From positions 21,887,531 to 21,951,530 of the forward strand of contig OW240918.1 of the NCBI GenBank assembly GCA_933207985.1: DNA of 64,000 nt. The letters are read 5' to 3'. The DNA comes from Pelobates cultripes (Eukaryota > Chordata > Amphibia > Anura > Pelobatidae). The translations under genes were made by a program, and so were the position numbers. Positions 19,940-33,559 of the stretch are shown here, in pieces. Position 1 is the first letter of the stretch. Each line of letters begins with the position of its first letter. The notes under the pieces are model-generated. The model saw only the letters and a program-made list of their open reading frames with translations. It did no database searches and was not told where the DNA came from.

Positions 19940-22900
19940 ACATACATTTTTTTGATCAAAAATTATAAACTGAATGGGTCAAATATTCTGTGTAGAACAT
20001 CTGTGTTTTGTGGATTATGTTTCCTATATTGAACAATATAAAACTTACACAGAGTTTCAAGATTGCTCAGTGAAGTGTAAATTCATGCAGATTTTAAGTT
20101 TGGAAAAAGTCTGAAAAATGTCCACATCAGATATAACTTCAGTCTGGCCTAAAATGTAAAATTCATATGGAATTCTTTATTTGAATTTTTGACAATCCAC
20201 ATTCAGTAATCATGTAGGTATGTTTTCCTGGCTAACAATCTGTACTATACATGGACTTACAGGCTACTGTTGCAACTTACACAGATACCCGACTCTGTGA
20301 TAATTTCCTCCCTAGAGTATACCTAGGGTTTTCTCTTTTGTGCCACTGTGCTTTGAATCATGAAGGCTTCAGTATAGTCAGAGAGCATGTTGTACTAAGT
20401 TCTCTGAGATCATGAAGATCATATATAAAAATGGTGTTGTGAATGATGGAATTGACTTGCAATGCTATTTATAGACAGACTCATTGGAATAGATCACCTT
20501 ATACTCCCTCCAATTCATAAATAACCATAACCAGATGTTTCGCTCAGCTACGTTGGTACTATTGAAACAGAGATCTGTCAGATTGTGCAGAACTTGTTCT
20601 ATTGTGATATTCAGCACCTGCAATTAACATATCATGACCATTTACTTTGTAACTAACATCTTTTACAGACACTGATACGTTATTATTACTTTGCCTCCCC
20701 ACTTAAGTTTCCACTTTATGACAGACAGGCAGACAGACCGACAGAGAGAAAGACAGATAGATGTATTCTTATTCTAAAGATTAACAATTGCCTTTACTTA
20801 CAAAAGTCCTTAAATCTGGGTCTTTATGGTGAAGCTCCCATAAAATACTACATGGAATAAGTGATTTCAGTGCAACAACTGTGAATGATTGACATGTCAC
20901 AATGTTACTCACTAAGGCCGCAATTTAATATTTTTTCAAAGCTTTTAAAAGGCTTTAACATTCTTGAATAAACTTTTTAAATGTTTTAAAATTTCGAAAA
21001 ATATGTAAATATCTTGTTATTTTTAAAAAAAATATATTTTTTCAAAAATCATTTGAAAATCATATCCAAAATATGAAGTTAAGGCCTAAATTGGGAGTTT
21101 TACTAGGAATTTAGCATTTTAAATGAAAATAACTGAATTGGATTTAGTTTTCCTGGGTAGCAATTTTTAACTAAAATTGTAAAATCCCCAGTCAATTACT
21201 GACAAATCCTAGGTCACTGTATAACACTCTTAGTATAATATGGTGTTATCTGTCACAAGAACATATTTATTAAAATCTCATTCTCATGAAAATCTGTGTA
21301 ATTTTTATATATTTTTATAGATTCACTAACTATTTTTTATAGCTATATACCATGTGACAGTTTAAACAATGTAATTATATATCATGTTTGCATTTTTCGA
21401 AGACCTCAAAGAGATCAGTTACCATATGCTCATTGCTTAATTGCCCAGCATAAGAATTACCATTTTTTACAGTTTCTCTGATCTTTGTCCAATCCTTTGA
21501 CCCGGCGTTTCAAATTGCTTTCTTAAATTTCATCTTCAAGGCACATTGCTAGGTTATCTCTGCTAATTGGTAAAATAATCAAATAAAACTGGATCCTTTG
21601 CCACACTACCCATAATAAGGCAGACAGATCTTTAGAACTTTCATAATTTTGTTCCTTTAATGGGACATTGTTATAACTTCTATTACTTGGCTGAATTTCC
21701 TTTAAATGTTAAATGTTACTGTAATATCAATAATATGTAATATTAAAAAAGTGACACATTTGATTTAGGTCATACAATGTAGGTCATACAATTTCTTTTA
21801 ATAAGATGAGTTTAGGAAATTCCCTTTTTTTTGTTTTGCTGAGTGGAATAAATTCATAATTCTGGGTTCTACAATGGAAACTTTCAATGAACTGAACCAG
21901 AAATAGGACAACTATATGTATCTCCTGGCTATCTGCAGCATGTGCTCTTCATATAGCTGAGTTACATGTACCATCTTTAGGTTAGTAGTTGTTTCTACTT
22001 GATCCTATCCATGCTAAGGACTCTACAGTTTCTATCATATCTTCTCAGATCACCTAATGTTCTTATAATGACACAAAGGAGAACTTTGATAGTTCTTAGA
22101 ATACTTTGATTCAGTGTGTCAGTTTTTTAAAGGAGTGGAGGCTCTATCTGACCTAGAAGGTTATGGAAGAACCAAGCTGCCAAAATGGCCTGAGAGCTCA
22201 GAACTGAATTAGTCAGTGTACTAATTCATGGAAGTAGTCATGGAATTTTCTTCAAGAATAAACTAAGCATCACACCTAGCATACATCAGACCCATGGAGA
22301 TGGATAGATATAAAGATGGGGTGCTTGGAGATCAAGAAACATAGCAATGGAAGCTGCAAGCAGTGAGAATAGTTGTTCTTGGTAAATGCATTTTACATTT
22401 TAAATCAGAATGACTCATACTGCACATCAACTAAAACCTGTCCTATTAATAATCCTTCCATTGTAATTTTTTTTTTTTGCCTAGGGTTTTTTTTTACCCA
22501 TCCTAGAAAAATAAATTTGCAAAATAAAATGTAAAGTTATAAATAGGACCTTCACTGCCAAAGTTGAGAAAAAACCAAACTGAGCCATAGCGAATGTACA
22601 ACTAATATCACTATCTACTATAGAAACAGTGACGTCTGGTACTGGTCATCTGTAGATAAACCCATATATGAGTGAGTGTGGACGACCTTTGTAAAATTCT
22701 TTGCTATGTATTGGCTGAGGAACACTTCGTAAGTAACACTAACACCCCAATATTCTAATGATATGCTGTCATATAAAGACATCTTTCCTATAAAGCATTA
22801 TGCACTCAGAAACAGGTCAAAATATGGAACCTGTGAGTTCTCTGCTGTCCAGCTTCATGATCTTGAGAAGTGATTGTCTTTTTGTATTTTGATTTATTTT

Positions 22901-23060
22901 AGGTTTATTTGCTTTGTTTTTAAAGTATCATCTATGTAATGTATTAGAAAAAGTGATTTTCTCAGTACTAAGTAAATCATCTTGCCATTGTAATTCTCTC
23001 AAGGGAGACAAGTAAATAGCAATGTTTGAGAATGTATTTAAAGTAAGGTAAATTATGGAC
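19940..23060. other. Long non-coding stretch without recognised repeats
   Basis: About 3.1 kb of AT-rich, mostly unique-looking sequence with no long frame. A short GACA-rich tract lies at 20725-20760. The part 21390-21640 has mixed, non-repetitive composition and could be conserved non-coding DNA, which cannot be tested here. Confidence 0.5.
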
Positions 23061-23067
23061 TGGACAG

Positions 23068-23069
<2 letters not shown>

Positions 23070-23098
<29 letters not shown>
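23070..23098. repeat. (GT)n microsatellite
   Basis: About 14 GT units. Confidence 0.95.
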
Positions 23099-23100
<2 letters not shown>

Positions 23101-23156
23101 TTTGTAATGTGGATAACATTAGTAATAAAGATAACTAAATTGTCTTTGGGTTTGTT

Positions 23157-23218
23157 TTATATATATATATATATATATACTTTTATATACTTATTTTAAT
23201 TATATATATATATATATG
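23157..23218. repeat. (TA)n microsatellite pair
   Basis: Two TATATA runs separated by about 25 bases of AT-rich sequence. Confidence 0.9.
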
Positions 23219-23219
23219 T

Positions 23220-24400
23220 TCAAGCAATTTAATAATGGTTTAATTTAATTTTTATAGGGGAGTGGATGGTTAACAGAATCTTGGGAATCTTAGAATCTTG
23301 ACAATATAACAGACCCAAAGATGATTTATTTATCTTTATTACCAATGCTATCCGCGTTACTAAAACATCCTGTTTCAAGGTTGTTCAATTCTGTGAATCA
23401 TAGATGTAACCACAAGTGCTGCCGTCTAATTGAATTTAAGAAATCTGTACTGTAATTGTGCTTCACTCTGCAGTCTGCTTTCATTCTATGTTGATACAGT
23501 TGGTTGTAGGTAATAGGATTATTTATGGATTACTGCTTCCAGACTTTATAGAAGTGCCAAGATTAGGGAGGCAGCATGTGCTTGGGTTAATGGAGCCTAA
23601 TTTGGTGCCAGTATCATTCTGTGGCACTGACTGGTATGTGTGAAAGGATTATATCTTGTTATAACATACTTATTTTTCAGTGCCAAATAAAAAAAGCTAA
23701 TCTAATTGATTAGCACCATAAGAGACCATGGCAGCATTTAGCGGACATCTTGTATTTGAATGTAAAATTGGCATCAAAAGATCTAAAGCCCCATTATAGA
23801 CCTAAAAATTCTTTGTTAATATTTGCTGGACCATTCACTGAATAGAAACGTGTGAATTTACTATTGTCTCTTTTCCTGATATTCCAAGTCAGGGTTATAA
23901 GTGTATTTTAATTTTTAATTTCACTCAAAGCAGCAACATCTTAAATGTTAACAGAAGTAATGGAGAACCTTACTTTATCATATTTTACATCTTTATAAAT
24001 AACATGTTCAAAGCTCTTTAGAACTCACTGTAGTGCTTAAAACAGATTGACAACTTAATTTAATGCTTTGAGTCCATTCCAAAAGAGATTACAGTGGTTT
24101 TGGATAGTTGTTCCCATGCTATGGGTGTCTACAGTCACTTGACCCTTGAAGAAAAATGGACCTGGATAAATTCAGAAATTCTGTTACTCAAAATACGACT
24201 TTTACAGTCATAACACATTTTACATGTGGATAATTGTACCAGATTAAAAGCATTAAAAAATCGTGTGGTCTTGTGAGCATTGCACATTTATTCACGAAAC
24301 TCCAAATTTTACGAAGTTCTAAAATTCTTCTGCATAGCCATGGCCACATCTTTGCTAAATCCAACAATTTGTCACTTAATTTTTTAAAATGTTATTATTA
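23220..24400. other. Non-coding, nothing recognised
   Basis: AT-rich sequence with short chance frames only. Confidence 0.5.
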
Positions 24401-24417
24401 TTTTTTTTTTATGTGAC

Positions 24418-26152
24418 TTTTTTTTTAACATTCTTTATTTGTCAGTTTTTATGGATTGTTTCTCACAAATAGCACATATAGTATTCAACAGTGGTGGGTG
24501 CACACCATAAAAAGTTGGTTAATACAGAAAAAAGAAAAGGGGTGGAGGAGAGGCAAGTCACAAAAAAGAGACATTATCACCAGCATCACATTTCTGGGTG
24601 AGAGCCTTTTGTGCCGATCTGGTTTTGGTCGGTCGGCTGGCGACGATAGCACGTGGAGCTGGTTACCTATCAACCTTTGCCCGTGTTGTTTGTTAGGTGA
24701 GGGTAGTAGCTAATGTGGCTTTGGGGAAGTGGTCTCTTGGTGTTCGCCAGCATTCTCGGCGTTAGGTGGCTTGGGTAGAGTTCCATTCACCTGATACGTA
24801 CGGTGTCTGTTTTGGGGAGTGGGGTATATGCGTGCGCGGTGGGCGCAGATGTATGTTGTGCCTGATCTCTCGGCCGGGTAAGGGTGCAGGCAGTGGTTGT
24901 CTCAGGTCCCTCCCATCAGGGAGGTGTTTCTTTGCCCTGCGAGCATGTCTAGAGTGTTGGGTCTCTGCCCACATTGGGATTGGTGTAGGTGTGTCTATGC
25001 TATATCTGTGGTGGTGGGGTGGTGGATGGGGGACAGATGAAGAGGAGCGGGGTGGGAGGGTTGGGCATGTAGTTTCGGGTTCGTGGAGGCCGTGCAGCCA
25101 CGTCCTTTTGTGTTCCCAATGTTAGATTTAGGTCGACTGTGCGATGAACCAGGGGTCCCAAATCTTGTCGCAGTGGGCTGTCGTGAATGAGGGCCGACAT
25201 GCTATCCATTTGCCTGGCTTCATCCATTTTTTTTTTTACGTCTGCTATAGTCGGGACTGTGGCTACTCCCCAGTGCGTGGCTATGGACCTCCTGGTTGCT
25301 AAGGCTAGTTTGGCTAGTAGTTTGTTATGCGCTCTGGGTGTGCCCTTTAATGGTTTTGACAGCAGCCATCCCTTGGGATGGTGTCATGTAGGATATTTGA
25401 TGCCAGGGCCACTGTATCTGTCCAGATTTGCGTTATGTGTTGGCATTCCCACCAAAGGTGGTAATATGTCCCCTTTTGAATGCATCCCTCCCAGCATCTG
25501 TCTGATGTGGAGAGTCCCATTTGTTTAAGTTTTAGGGGTGTATGGTACCACCGCATCAGTGTTTTGTAGGCCTGATCTTTGTGGTTGACACAAATGGTCA
25601 CTGTTTCTGTGGCTTCCAAAATGGCTGCCGAGTCCATGGGGTCATTGGGGGGCCTACGTCTCTCTCCTAGGCCGAGACATATGTCAGTGGTAAGGTCAGG
25701 GCCGTTGTGAAAATTTGGCTTTTTTGTATGGAATTGTGGATGCAAGTTCGTTCAAAAGTGGTGAGGGGGGTTTGTCCTGCTCGTTTGTAGTCAGTGGTGT
25801 CTAGAACTTTTCTTATTTGGAGGTATCAGAAGTGGTCGTAGGTGGTGAGTGGTGTGGTTTGGGGCAGTTCCGCAAACTGAATTATTTGTTGGTTTTGAAA
25901 GAATCGGTAGACTCTGTGTAGATTGTTGTCCTCATAATGAGCAAAGTCTCATGGGCTCATGCCTGGTGTGACTTGTTCGTTCCTCAGGATTGGGGTGAGG
26001 GGCGATGGGTCAGTCATGAGTGCGTGATTCAGAGAAAGTTTGTTCCAGATGGCTATGGAGGTGGTTAGTGCCGGGGTGGTGTTTGGGATCTGTGGTCGTG
26101 GTGACATTTTTATTTTTTTATAAATAATTTGGAGCAAACTTTGGACTGTCAT
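24418..26152 (-). pseudogene. L1-like LINE, ORF2 C-terminus and 3' UTR
   Basis: On the minus strand the 3' end is a T-run (poly-A on the element strand) at 24418-24428 with AATAAA just inside. The frame 25347-25745 reads YKTLMRWYHTPLKL, then CWEGCIQKGTYYHLWWECQ, the Cys/His-bearing C-terminus of L1-type ORF2 proteins (the RWY-TP and CWRGC-HIWWECP patterns). A further piece at 25949-26152 (IPNTTPALTTSIAIWNKL) lies upstream in the protein. The copy is 5' truncated. An imperfect 12-base duplication ending ATGTGA may flank it. Confidence 0.85.
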
Positions 26153-26159
26153 TTATATG

Positions 26160-26715
26160 TGAATATGAAATTTATACACGATGTTCCACTTGCCTGAAAG
26201 CCACAGTAGACATTGAACATTGACAATAATTGTTTTAAACCTGGAAAGTCTAGTTCATTAACAACTAGCTCTTTCTTTCTGTAATTTCTAGTCCTACATT
26301 TTCTGCATGTTGTACCTAGTCAGTGCTATAGTAACCAGCATAGGAATTGCTATTTGCTGTTAAAGGCTTGCCTATTAACTTCTCGTAGATAATCAAGGCA
26401 TGTGCAAGAGGTGTGTAGGGTGAAAAGCTTACCCTGTCTCCTGTGTAGATCTGTTAGATTTAGGTTTGTTGGCACCGTAGCATACGTTAAGGTTAAATTG
26501 TTAAGGTTGTAAAGAAAAATCATGACTAAACACAAAGTAATCAATGTGGGAGGTAGTAATATAACCCATAAGTTGTTAAACATTGAGGAGGCATTGAGTT
26601 GCCACCTGGCCGGCAATTTACTGGCACAGCCGGTATTTGAGCCTGTCTTGCTGGTGCCGGCCTTTTTCACTGATTAGATTCTGGGAGAGTTGTGAGTGAG
26701 GTGGAGCCAGAAAAT
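26160..26715. other. Non-coding, nothing recognised
   Basis: Short frames only; no family recognised. Confidence 0.45.
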
Positions 26716-26739
26716 TCACCTCTTTTATACATTGGAAGC

Positions 26740-26990
26740 ACACACATTGCTCTATACACACACAGTGACACCCCACACACACTCAAGCACTGTATACATA
26801 CAATGACAAACACATCTATACACACACACTCACTCACAGTATACACACACACTAACAAACACACTCTCAGACACAATATGCAAACAGTGCTAGGCAAAGT
26901 ATACATACAAAGACACACTACTATATACACTGACACACTATTACACATACATATTCCTGTATGCACTGTCAGATACAGTATATACATTGT
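26740..26990. repeat. CA-rich degenerate array
   Basis: Impure CACACA, CACTCA and ACTGACA motifs interleaved with TATACA. Confidence 0.75.
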
Positions 26991-26999
26991 CAGTATTTT

Positions 27000-29435
27000 T
27001 TTAGTGATTAAGTTAATATTTCTCTTCTAGTTCTTATTCTCTTATGTCACTACTTGTGATGCTACGTAACATCCTGTGATGTCATGTATATATAATTAAT
27101 TATGCAAATTAGTATGGCGGGTATTTTAATCCAAATAGTAGTGGCAACGATAGTGATAAATTGAGAAATTGCCCTTCTTTTCTGTAATTTGGATGCCTGT
27201 TACTGGGTTAGGCTTAGAGCTAGGGTCAGTGCTAGGGTCTCGATCAAATACACAGACACATAAAAGCATGCATAAACAAGGATAAATGTACACTTCGTTT
27301 TACGTTAAAGTAGCACCAGGACATAAGGCATGACCTGCCTAACATTAGTAGAAGTTACACTCCCAGGTCATATTTGCTACCTCGCTCCCTCTTAGCCTGC
27401 TGAATACTTGCTAGCGAAAGAGAGAGAGACAAAGAGAGAGAGAGACAATGGGAGAGATTAATCAAGGCAAAAACAGGTGCTATTGGCATACTTTATATGG
27501 CAAAGAGCTAAAATAAGAGCAATGATAATGGAAACCAATAGACTATCTGACAACATAAACAACTTTGTAACCAGAATAGCCCCTTTTTAGCCTTAATTAA
27601 TTTCCCCAAAGTGAGTTGCATAGTGTTTTGCCAAACAATGAAATACAGTTTGTATTGCATTGTGTGACATCATTCCCCACAGCCACGGGATTTGAAATCA
27701 TGATTTTCCTTAAATTATATATAAATATTTCTATATATCAACTTTTTCCATACAGTAAATCACTAAAGGTTTTTCTGTAATAATAATACGTAATCATAAA
27801 TTAGAAAATGTCAGTTTAGGAATATAAGAGAATATACAACTCATACACTGAGTAATACGATTAATGCTGGGCTACAAAACATTAATTTAAATCCAGAACA
27901 AAATATATTTGAGACAATTACTGTAATGACAGAGTAAGAATTTGATGTTTTGTGATCTAAACATCGCAAACTGTGTGTGTTTACATACAAACTCCCTCTC
28001 TCCGCCAAACAATCTATTCACCCTGAAAAAAAGAAAATATGACAATGTGAATGTATCAAGAGATCTTCCAAATGGCCCCTTACTCTGACACTGTGACTAA
28101 ATCCAGGGGACCTGCACAGAAAATGTTTATACACTGACTTTGTTTTACCTAGAAGGCTAAACATTGAGTGTTACGGTCATAAACGGAGAAATGAACTGCA
28201 TGTGTGTGCTTTCATTCTACCATTTGTCCACATCTGCAGTAGAAAGGCAGACTAAGCCACAAAGTCGAATTTCTTTATTAGGGAAGTTAATCCTGATACA
28301 TAGGCCCACTGCCAAAATACACCGTCTGTGAAAAACATTTTACAACCAGATAGAAAATACTTAACAACTATTTTAGTTCTTGGATTAAGTTTATGCATTG
28401 CTCTTTGCTAGTGACTGCCTGCCATTGGAGGGAGACAATCGTTATCCTTTCATGAGGCTCATTTTCTAAAAAAAAGGAACACACAGTAAGACATTAATGT
28501 AAAAATAAAACTGCAAAAACAATTAGATGCTAAATATGTTTTAAAGCAGTAATTTTCTACTAAAATTTCAAGTTGTTAGTAAATTGGTGACTGTGCAAAC
28601 ATTCACCCAGTAGTGCGACTTTAGCATATTGATGGATCTCACATTAATAGTTACAAAGTAACGGATTCTTTCTACAGTTTTTTACACGTGATACTTTCTG
28701 TGAGAATTTTACTCACCATTTATCAGAGTGATGTAATTGTATTCGCTATATTTGTTTTTGGATTGCCAAAGTGCAAATGAGAAAAAAAATACAGAGGCTC
28801 TGTCACCTTCCGGAGTCATATATTTTGCAAGGACCCCCAAAGGTGGCATATCCACATTGAGTGTGGTGGTCTGGGGTTGCCGTGGAAGGTAGATAGACTT
28901 TCCTGTTGCCCCTCATCTACTTTGTTACGTTCCTGGATCTTCATCGACCAGGAACCGCTTCAGTGCCTTATTCTAACACATGCCTCTGAGTGAGTGCAAC
29001 ACTACTTTGACTTTTGATATTCTTTGAATTAGAATTTAAGGGAAATAAAATTTAAATAACGATTCTATATCTATGAAATACTCACTATGCACACTGCTGA
29101 AAACTTTCTTCACGAACCGTTTCGTCTTATTATCTTATCTTATCATCTTGTCAGTTAGTAAAAAACCCTAAATAAAATAGAGATCAAACGCACTCTAACA
29201 ATAACAGCATTTGATAGTGGAATCACTTTATGTATTGGCATTCAGTGTAGGTAATGTTAGTCTATTTTGTGCAAGACTCCTTCAAAGATATTATCTGTCA
29301 CTTTTTCAGTATTCTTTCCAAGAATATGATTTTGTCTATGCTATATTACAAAAAAATTGGATATAAAAATTCAGAGATATAACAAAAGGTTAAGAATTTT
29401 ACATTGCATTATTTTAATACAATAAGTATTATAAG
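27000..29435. other. Long non-coding stretch
   Basis: AT-rich sequence with a short GAGA-rich tract (27417-27455). Nothing else recognisable. Confidence 0.5.
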
Positions 29436-29441
29436 AGTTAA

Positions 29442-29836
29442 AGGGATACTTTGACTCACACAGCCTGCGTGAAAAAAGGGGTTTCATTTTCATTGAGAAG
29501 TTAACTTGCTTTAGACGTTTTTATCTCCTACTCTGTAAATTTAACTTCATTCACACACAGGAGGCTCCTTCAGGGTCTAGGGTCTATTAACCAAGCATGA
29601 GATGAGAAATTCTAGATTAAACAGATTGTGTAATACAGGAACCTAAAATATCTAGGTTATTTTTCAGGACGTGTTTAGGAAGAATATGCAAGTGACATGA
29701 AGGAGGTACGACTAGGGCTGTACAAACAAAGTGATTTAACTCCTAAATGGCAGGGAATTGAGCAGTGAGACTGCAGAGGCATATACACCAAAACTGCTTT
29801 GTTATCCTAAGTTGTTTTGGTGCCTATAGTGTCCAT
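29442..29836. mobile_element. Kolobok/T2-type MITE with TTAA flanks
   Basis: Flanked by TTAA on both sides (29438-29441 and 29837-29840). Termini AGGGATACT and the complementary AGTGTCCAT, with TTTTGGTGCCTATAGTGTCC at the right. The interior shares ACTGCTT, GTGATTTAACTCCTAAATGG and GAGACTGCAG with the copies at 46504-46795 and 52647-53071. The left terminus is more diverged than the right. Confidence 0.8.
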
Positions 29837-29844
29837 TTAATTTA

Positions 29845-32120
29845 AAAATGTCATGAAATCAGGAAAAGTTTGCTAATATAGGCGTGTTGCAGAGAGTGAG
29901 AATTCAGTACAATTCCGTGTTTATGGATAAGATCATGATAAATGTAGGGTTGCATGTTATCAGTGAGAACTACTTGTTGGTCAATGCGATACAATGCCGC
30001 AATATGTGGTTTTCACTAAGCAGAAGGGTAATGTTTTTCATGGATTTTACATTAATATTAAAATCCTTTGTGTTGTCAAAATAATGAGCTCCTGCTGTTT
30101 TATGACCACCCTAATAATTGCATGATGTTATAATATGCACACAGAATAAAGATGAACTGCTTCATGAAGCACGGATATCAATGTTTACCTACTTAAATAT
30201 GAAAAAAAATCACACAAAAAGCAATTACATATTTCGATGTAGTATGAGTCACACATATTGATCGGTGACCATAGAAACAGTGATCAGTCTTCTCTGTCAT
30301 TGCTACCCGAATGTTAAAATCTATAGCATAAGCAGGAAACATTAAACATCTTGGGTTGGGCTTGTCAGGGAGTCATAAATCTATTGTAAACTGAAGGTTT
30401 GCCGTGAGTTATGTTATGATATTTCACATTATTTTCATGGGGTTTATTTTTTATTTATTATCGCTACATGATATATTTAGAAAAAAAATATAGAAATACC
30501 AAATCTTTAAAAATAAAATACTGACATTAAGTAGGTGATCTATAATACGTTGTAAAATAAAAGATATCCAATGTAGTCTACCTAAAGTTCAGATATGTGC
30601 AAAAGGATGATATGTTTGCTTTAAAAAAAGTTTGATTTTGATAATTCCTTTTCCTTCGAAAAAAATCCAGTAAGAGAAGTCATTGACTTCCATAATGAAC
30701 CAAAAATCCAGAGCATAGGATGGGGCAATTTTAAGGGTTAACCCTGTTTTTTTTAATGTATTTATTTGTTTGTTTAATACATATTTCTTGTATATTGCTC
30801 TCATCCATGGCAATGCTTATAGTGAGTACTAAGACAATAATTAGCACATTAATTATAGAATCATTGACTAGCACATCAAACATTGGAAGCAGGTATCTTA
30901 ACATTCAGTGGCCATTAATCATGCTGGAATGTACCAGTCTGAATTGCTAATGGAGGGCCAATGGAGCCCTACCTTTTACAGTACTGTATACACCAATAAA
31001 TTATCCCACATAATAGAAAACAGAGGCACAGGTCCAAGGTCCAGGCTTTCTCAATTCCCAGAAGCTACTACACCAGTTGGAGAGAATATCTGTAACTGGT
31101 ACTTAAATTGGCTTATCTTCTGAATAAATACGCTTTGTACTTTTCTAAAGAATCCAGACAATTACTATGACATTACTATGACCTTATATCTAATGAAAAT
31201 ATCTAATATTTCTTTTGTGAGAAACCAGGTCATTTGCATTAACAATAAACATTTACATAAGCATGTATTAAAAACAAATCCTTTGTTTTTTTCAACACAC
31301 ATTAAATGTATTGCTGTACAATAAATCAGAATGTATGGACATACTTTCCATATCTCCCAATGTGTTCCCCAAATTCATTCCACCAATATCCTATTTCAAC
31401 AGGCTATTGTCATATTCTCCACTCGCAACTCAAGCATTACCACTGTTTTCACCATTTCTAAATTCATATCTAGTTTACTCAATCCTTCTCCAATCCATTT
31501 GTGCCACTTATCTCCATTTAGTTTGCTCCCAAAATCCCATCCCAACCCAATGACTTTTCCCTTGCATTTAATTCCCATACCATCCCTCCCTATGCCATCC
31601 CTCCACATTTTGTTTTTTGGGGTTTTGTAAATGTGCATTTTCAAGAATGTAAAATTTTTAGAGTTGTTTATTAAAGGAAGAATATTTGGGAATTGACAAA
31701 GAAATTGCAAATGTAGGTCAATAGAGCCTAATTGAGAAATACTTTCCATTTGTTTCCAATATTTTCCAATTTAGCTATACTGGTCTAAAATTTCCATCAA
31801 TTCTAAATTCTCCAAATGGGGACAAGCCGGAAATTCTGAATCCCTGCAAAATTGTTCTTTATTTTGTGTTTTACGTTTATCATTTAACATACATGTTAGA
31901 AAAATAAGTACTGAACAATAGTATCATAGCATGTTGTAGCAGTTAAACTACTCGAATGTCAATGCAGACATAGTCACAGTCAAGCCATAAGAAGCTAGAT
32001 TGCTTGTTTAAATTGAGTCATCAACTTCCATGGATAGGTAAGTATACGGTGAAACATTGAATTACAGCTAGAATTTCCTGTTGCCCTGTCGGCATTCTGT
32101 CGACATGTAGATCATCTGGT
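29845..32120. other. Long non-coding stretch
   Basis: AT-rich, with no transposon ends, RNA genes or coding similarity. The minus-strand frame near 31400-31750 has no recognisable domain. Confidence 0.5.
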
Positions 32121-32127
32121 GTTATTA

Positions 32128-32368
32128 TTATTATTATTATTATTATGATATTTATAGAGCGCCGTCAAATTCCGTAGCGCTTTACAATGGGTGGACGAAC
32201 AGACATGTAGTTGTAACCAGACAAGTTAGACACACAGGAACAGTGGAGTTGAGGGCCCTGCACAATGAGCTTACATGCTAGAGGGTGTGGGGTAAAATGA
32301 CACAAAAAGGTAAGGATAGTATTAGATTAGTGATAGTTGCAGAAGAGGAATCAGTCAGGACAGAGCTA
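32128..32368 (-). mobile_element. L2-like 3' UTR with (ATT)n tail
   Basis: The element's 3' end, read on the minus strand, finishes in an (AAT)n repeat at 32128-32147 preceded by a GTAGCGCTTTACAA-type segment, the common 3' tail of L2-related LINEs and SINEs in amphibians and fish. Confidence 0.75.
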
Positions 32369-33175
32369 TTAACAGTTTAATTGATTGGCTTTTATGAAGA
32401 AGTGGGTTTTTAACAATTTTTTGAAGGAATGGAGACTGGGTGAGCATCTAACGGAGGAGGGAAGCGAGTTCCACAGGAACGGTGCAGCCCTCGACAAATC
32501 TTGAAGGCAAGCATAAGAGGTGGGAGTACGGACAGAAGATAGACGTAAGTCTTCAGCAGATCGTAAGAGCCTAGACGGGACATACTTGTGTATAAGGGAG
32601 AATAGATAGGTGGGAGCAGCATTATATAGAGATTTGAAAGCAAGAACCAGAATTTTAAATTGAGCTCTATATTTTATAGGAAGCCAATGTAGGGACTGAC
32701 AGAAGGGTGAGGCATGGGAGGTGCAGGCGGACAGGAAGATGAGCCTCGCCGCCGCATTCATTATGGACTGTAACGGCGCAAGTTGGGAGCACGTAAGACC
32801 ACTGAGAAGCGGATTACAGTAGTCAAGGCGAGAAAGGACAGTGGAATGGACCAACACCTTAGTCGCATCTGGCGTTAAGTAGGGGCGGATGCACAGAATG
32901 TTTTTGAGATGGAAATGACAGGATTTGCCGATAGATTGAACATGAGGCTTCAAGGAGAGGTCGGAGTCAAAGAGAACACCTAGGCAGCGAGCCTGCGTGG
33001 TGGAGCTGATGGTAGCACTGTTGACTTGGAGGGAGACAGACACATGAGTAACAACACTTGAGGGAGGAAAGACCAGAATTTCAGTTTTGGTCAAATTTAG
33101 TTTAAGGAAGTGGGCAGCCATCCAGTTAGAAACAGCAGAGAGGCAGTCAGAGACACTAGTCTAGAGGGACGGGGA
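32369..33175 (-). pseudogene. L2-type LINE reverse transcriptase C-terminal part
   Basis: A 250-aa minus-strand frame has the order typical of L2/CR1 RT C-termini: FLKLNLTKTEILVF, then CLGVLFDSDLSLKPHV, LSRLDYCNPLLSGL, QSIMNAAARLIF, LHWLPIKYRAQFKI and, at the end, LWNSLPSSVR with LLKTHFF. This is downstream of the catalytic YxDD region, which is absent, so the element is 5' truncated. The frame is intact to its stop, suggesting a young insertion. A second partial copy of the same region lies immediately upstream. Confidence 0.93.
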
Positions 33176-33189
33176 GAGAACAGGAGAGG

Positions 33190-33542
33190 AACGATTTTTT
33201 GAAGGAGTGGAGACTGGGTGAGCATCTAACAGAGGAGGGAAGCGAGTTCCACAGGAACGGTGCAGCCCTCGAGAAATCTTGAAGGCGAGCATCAGAGGTG
33301 GGAGTACGGACAGAAGATAGACATAAGTCTTCAGCAGATCGTAAGGGCCTAGACGGAACATACTTGTGTATAAGGGAGGATAGATAGGTGGGAGCAGCAT
33401 TATGTAGAGATTTGAAAGCAAGAACCAGAATTTTGAATTGAGCTCTATATTTTATAGGAAGCCAGTGTAGGGACTGACAGAAGGGTGAGGCATGGGAGGT
33501 GCGGGTGGACAGGAAGATGAGCCTCGCCGCCGCATTCATTAT
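33190..33542 (-). pseudogene. Partial duplicate of the L2 RT C-terminus
   Basis: Corresponds to 32415-32767 with few differences. It encodes MNAAARLIFL, then LHWLPIKYRAQFKI and LWNSLPSSVR, and breaks off after SLHSFKK, before LKTHFF and the 3' UTR. It lies head to tail upstream of the longer copy. Either two insertions were joined or part of one element was duplicated. Confidence 0.92.
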
Positions 33543-33559
33543 GTCATAAAGGTTTCAAG

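Noticed and set aside
24405..26163. Exact TSD around the 24.4-kb L1 copy
   Set aside because: Only an imperfect ATGTGA-ending match is found, too weak to state as a duplication.
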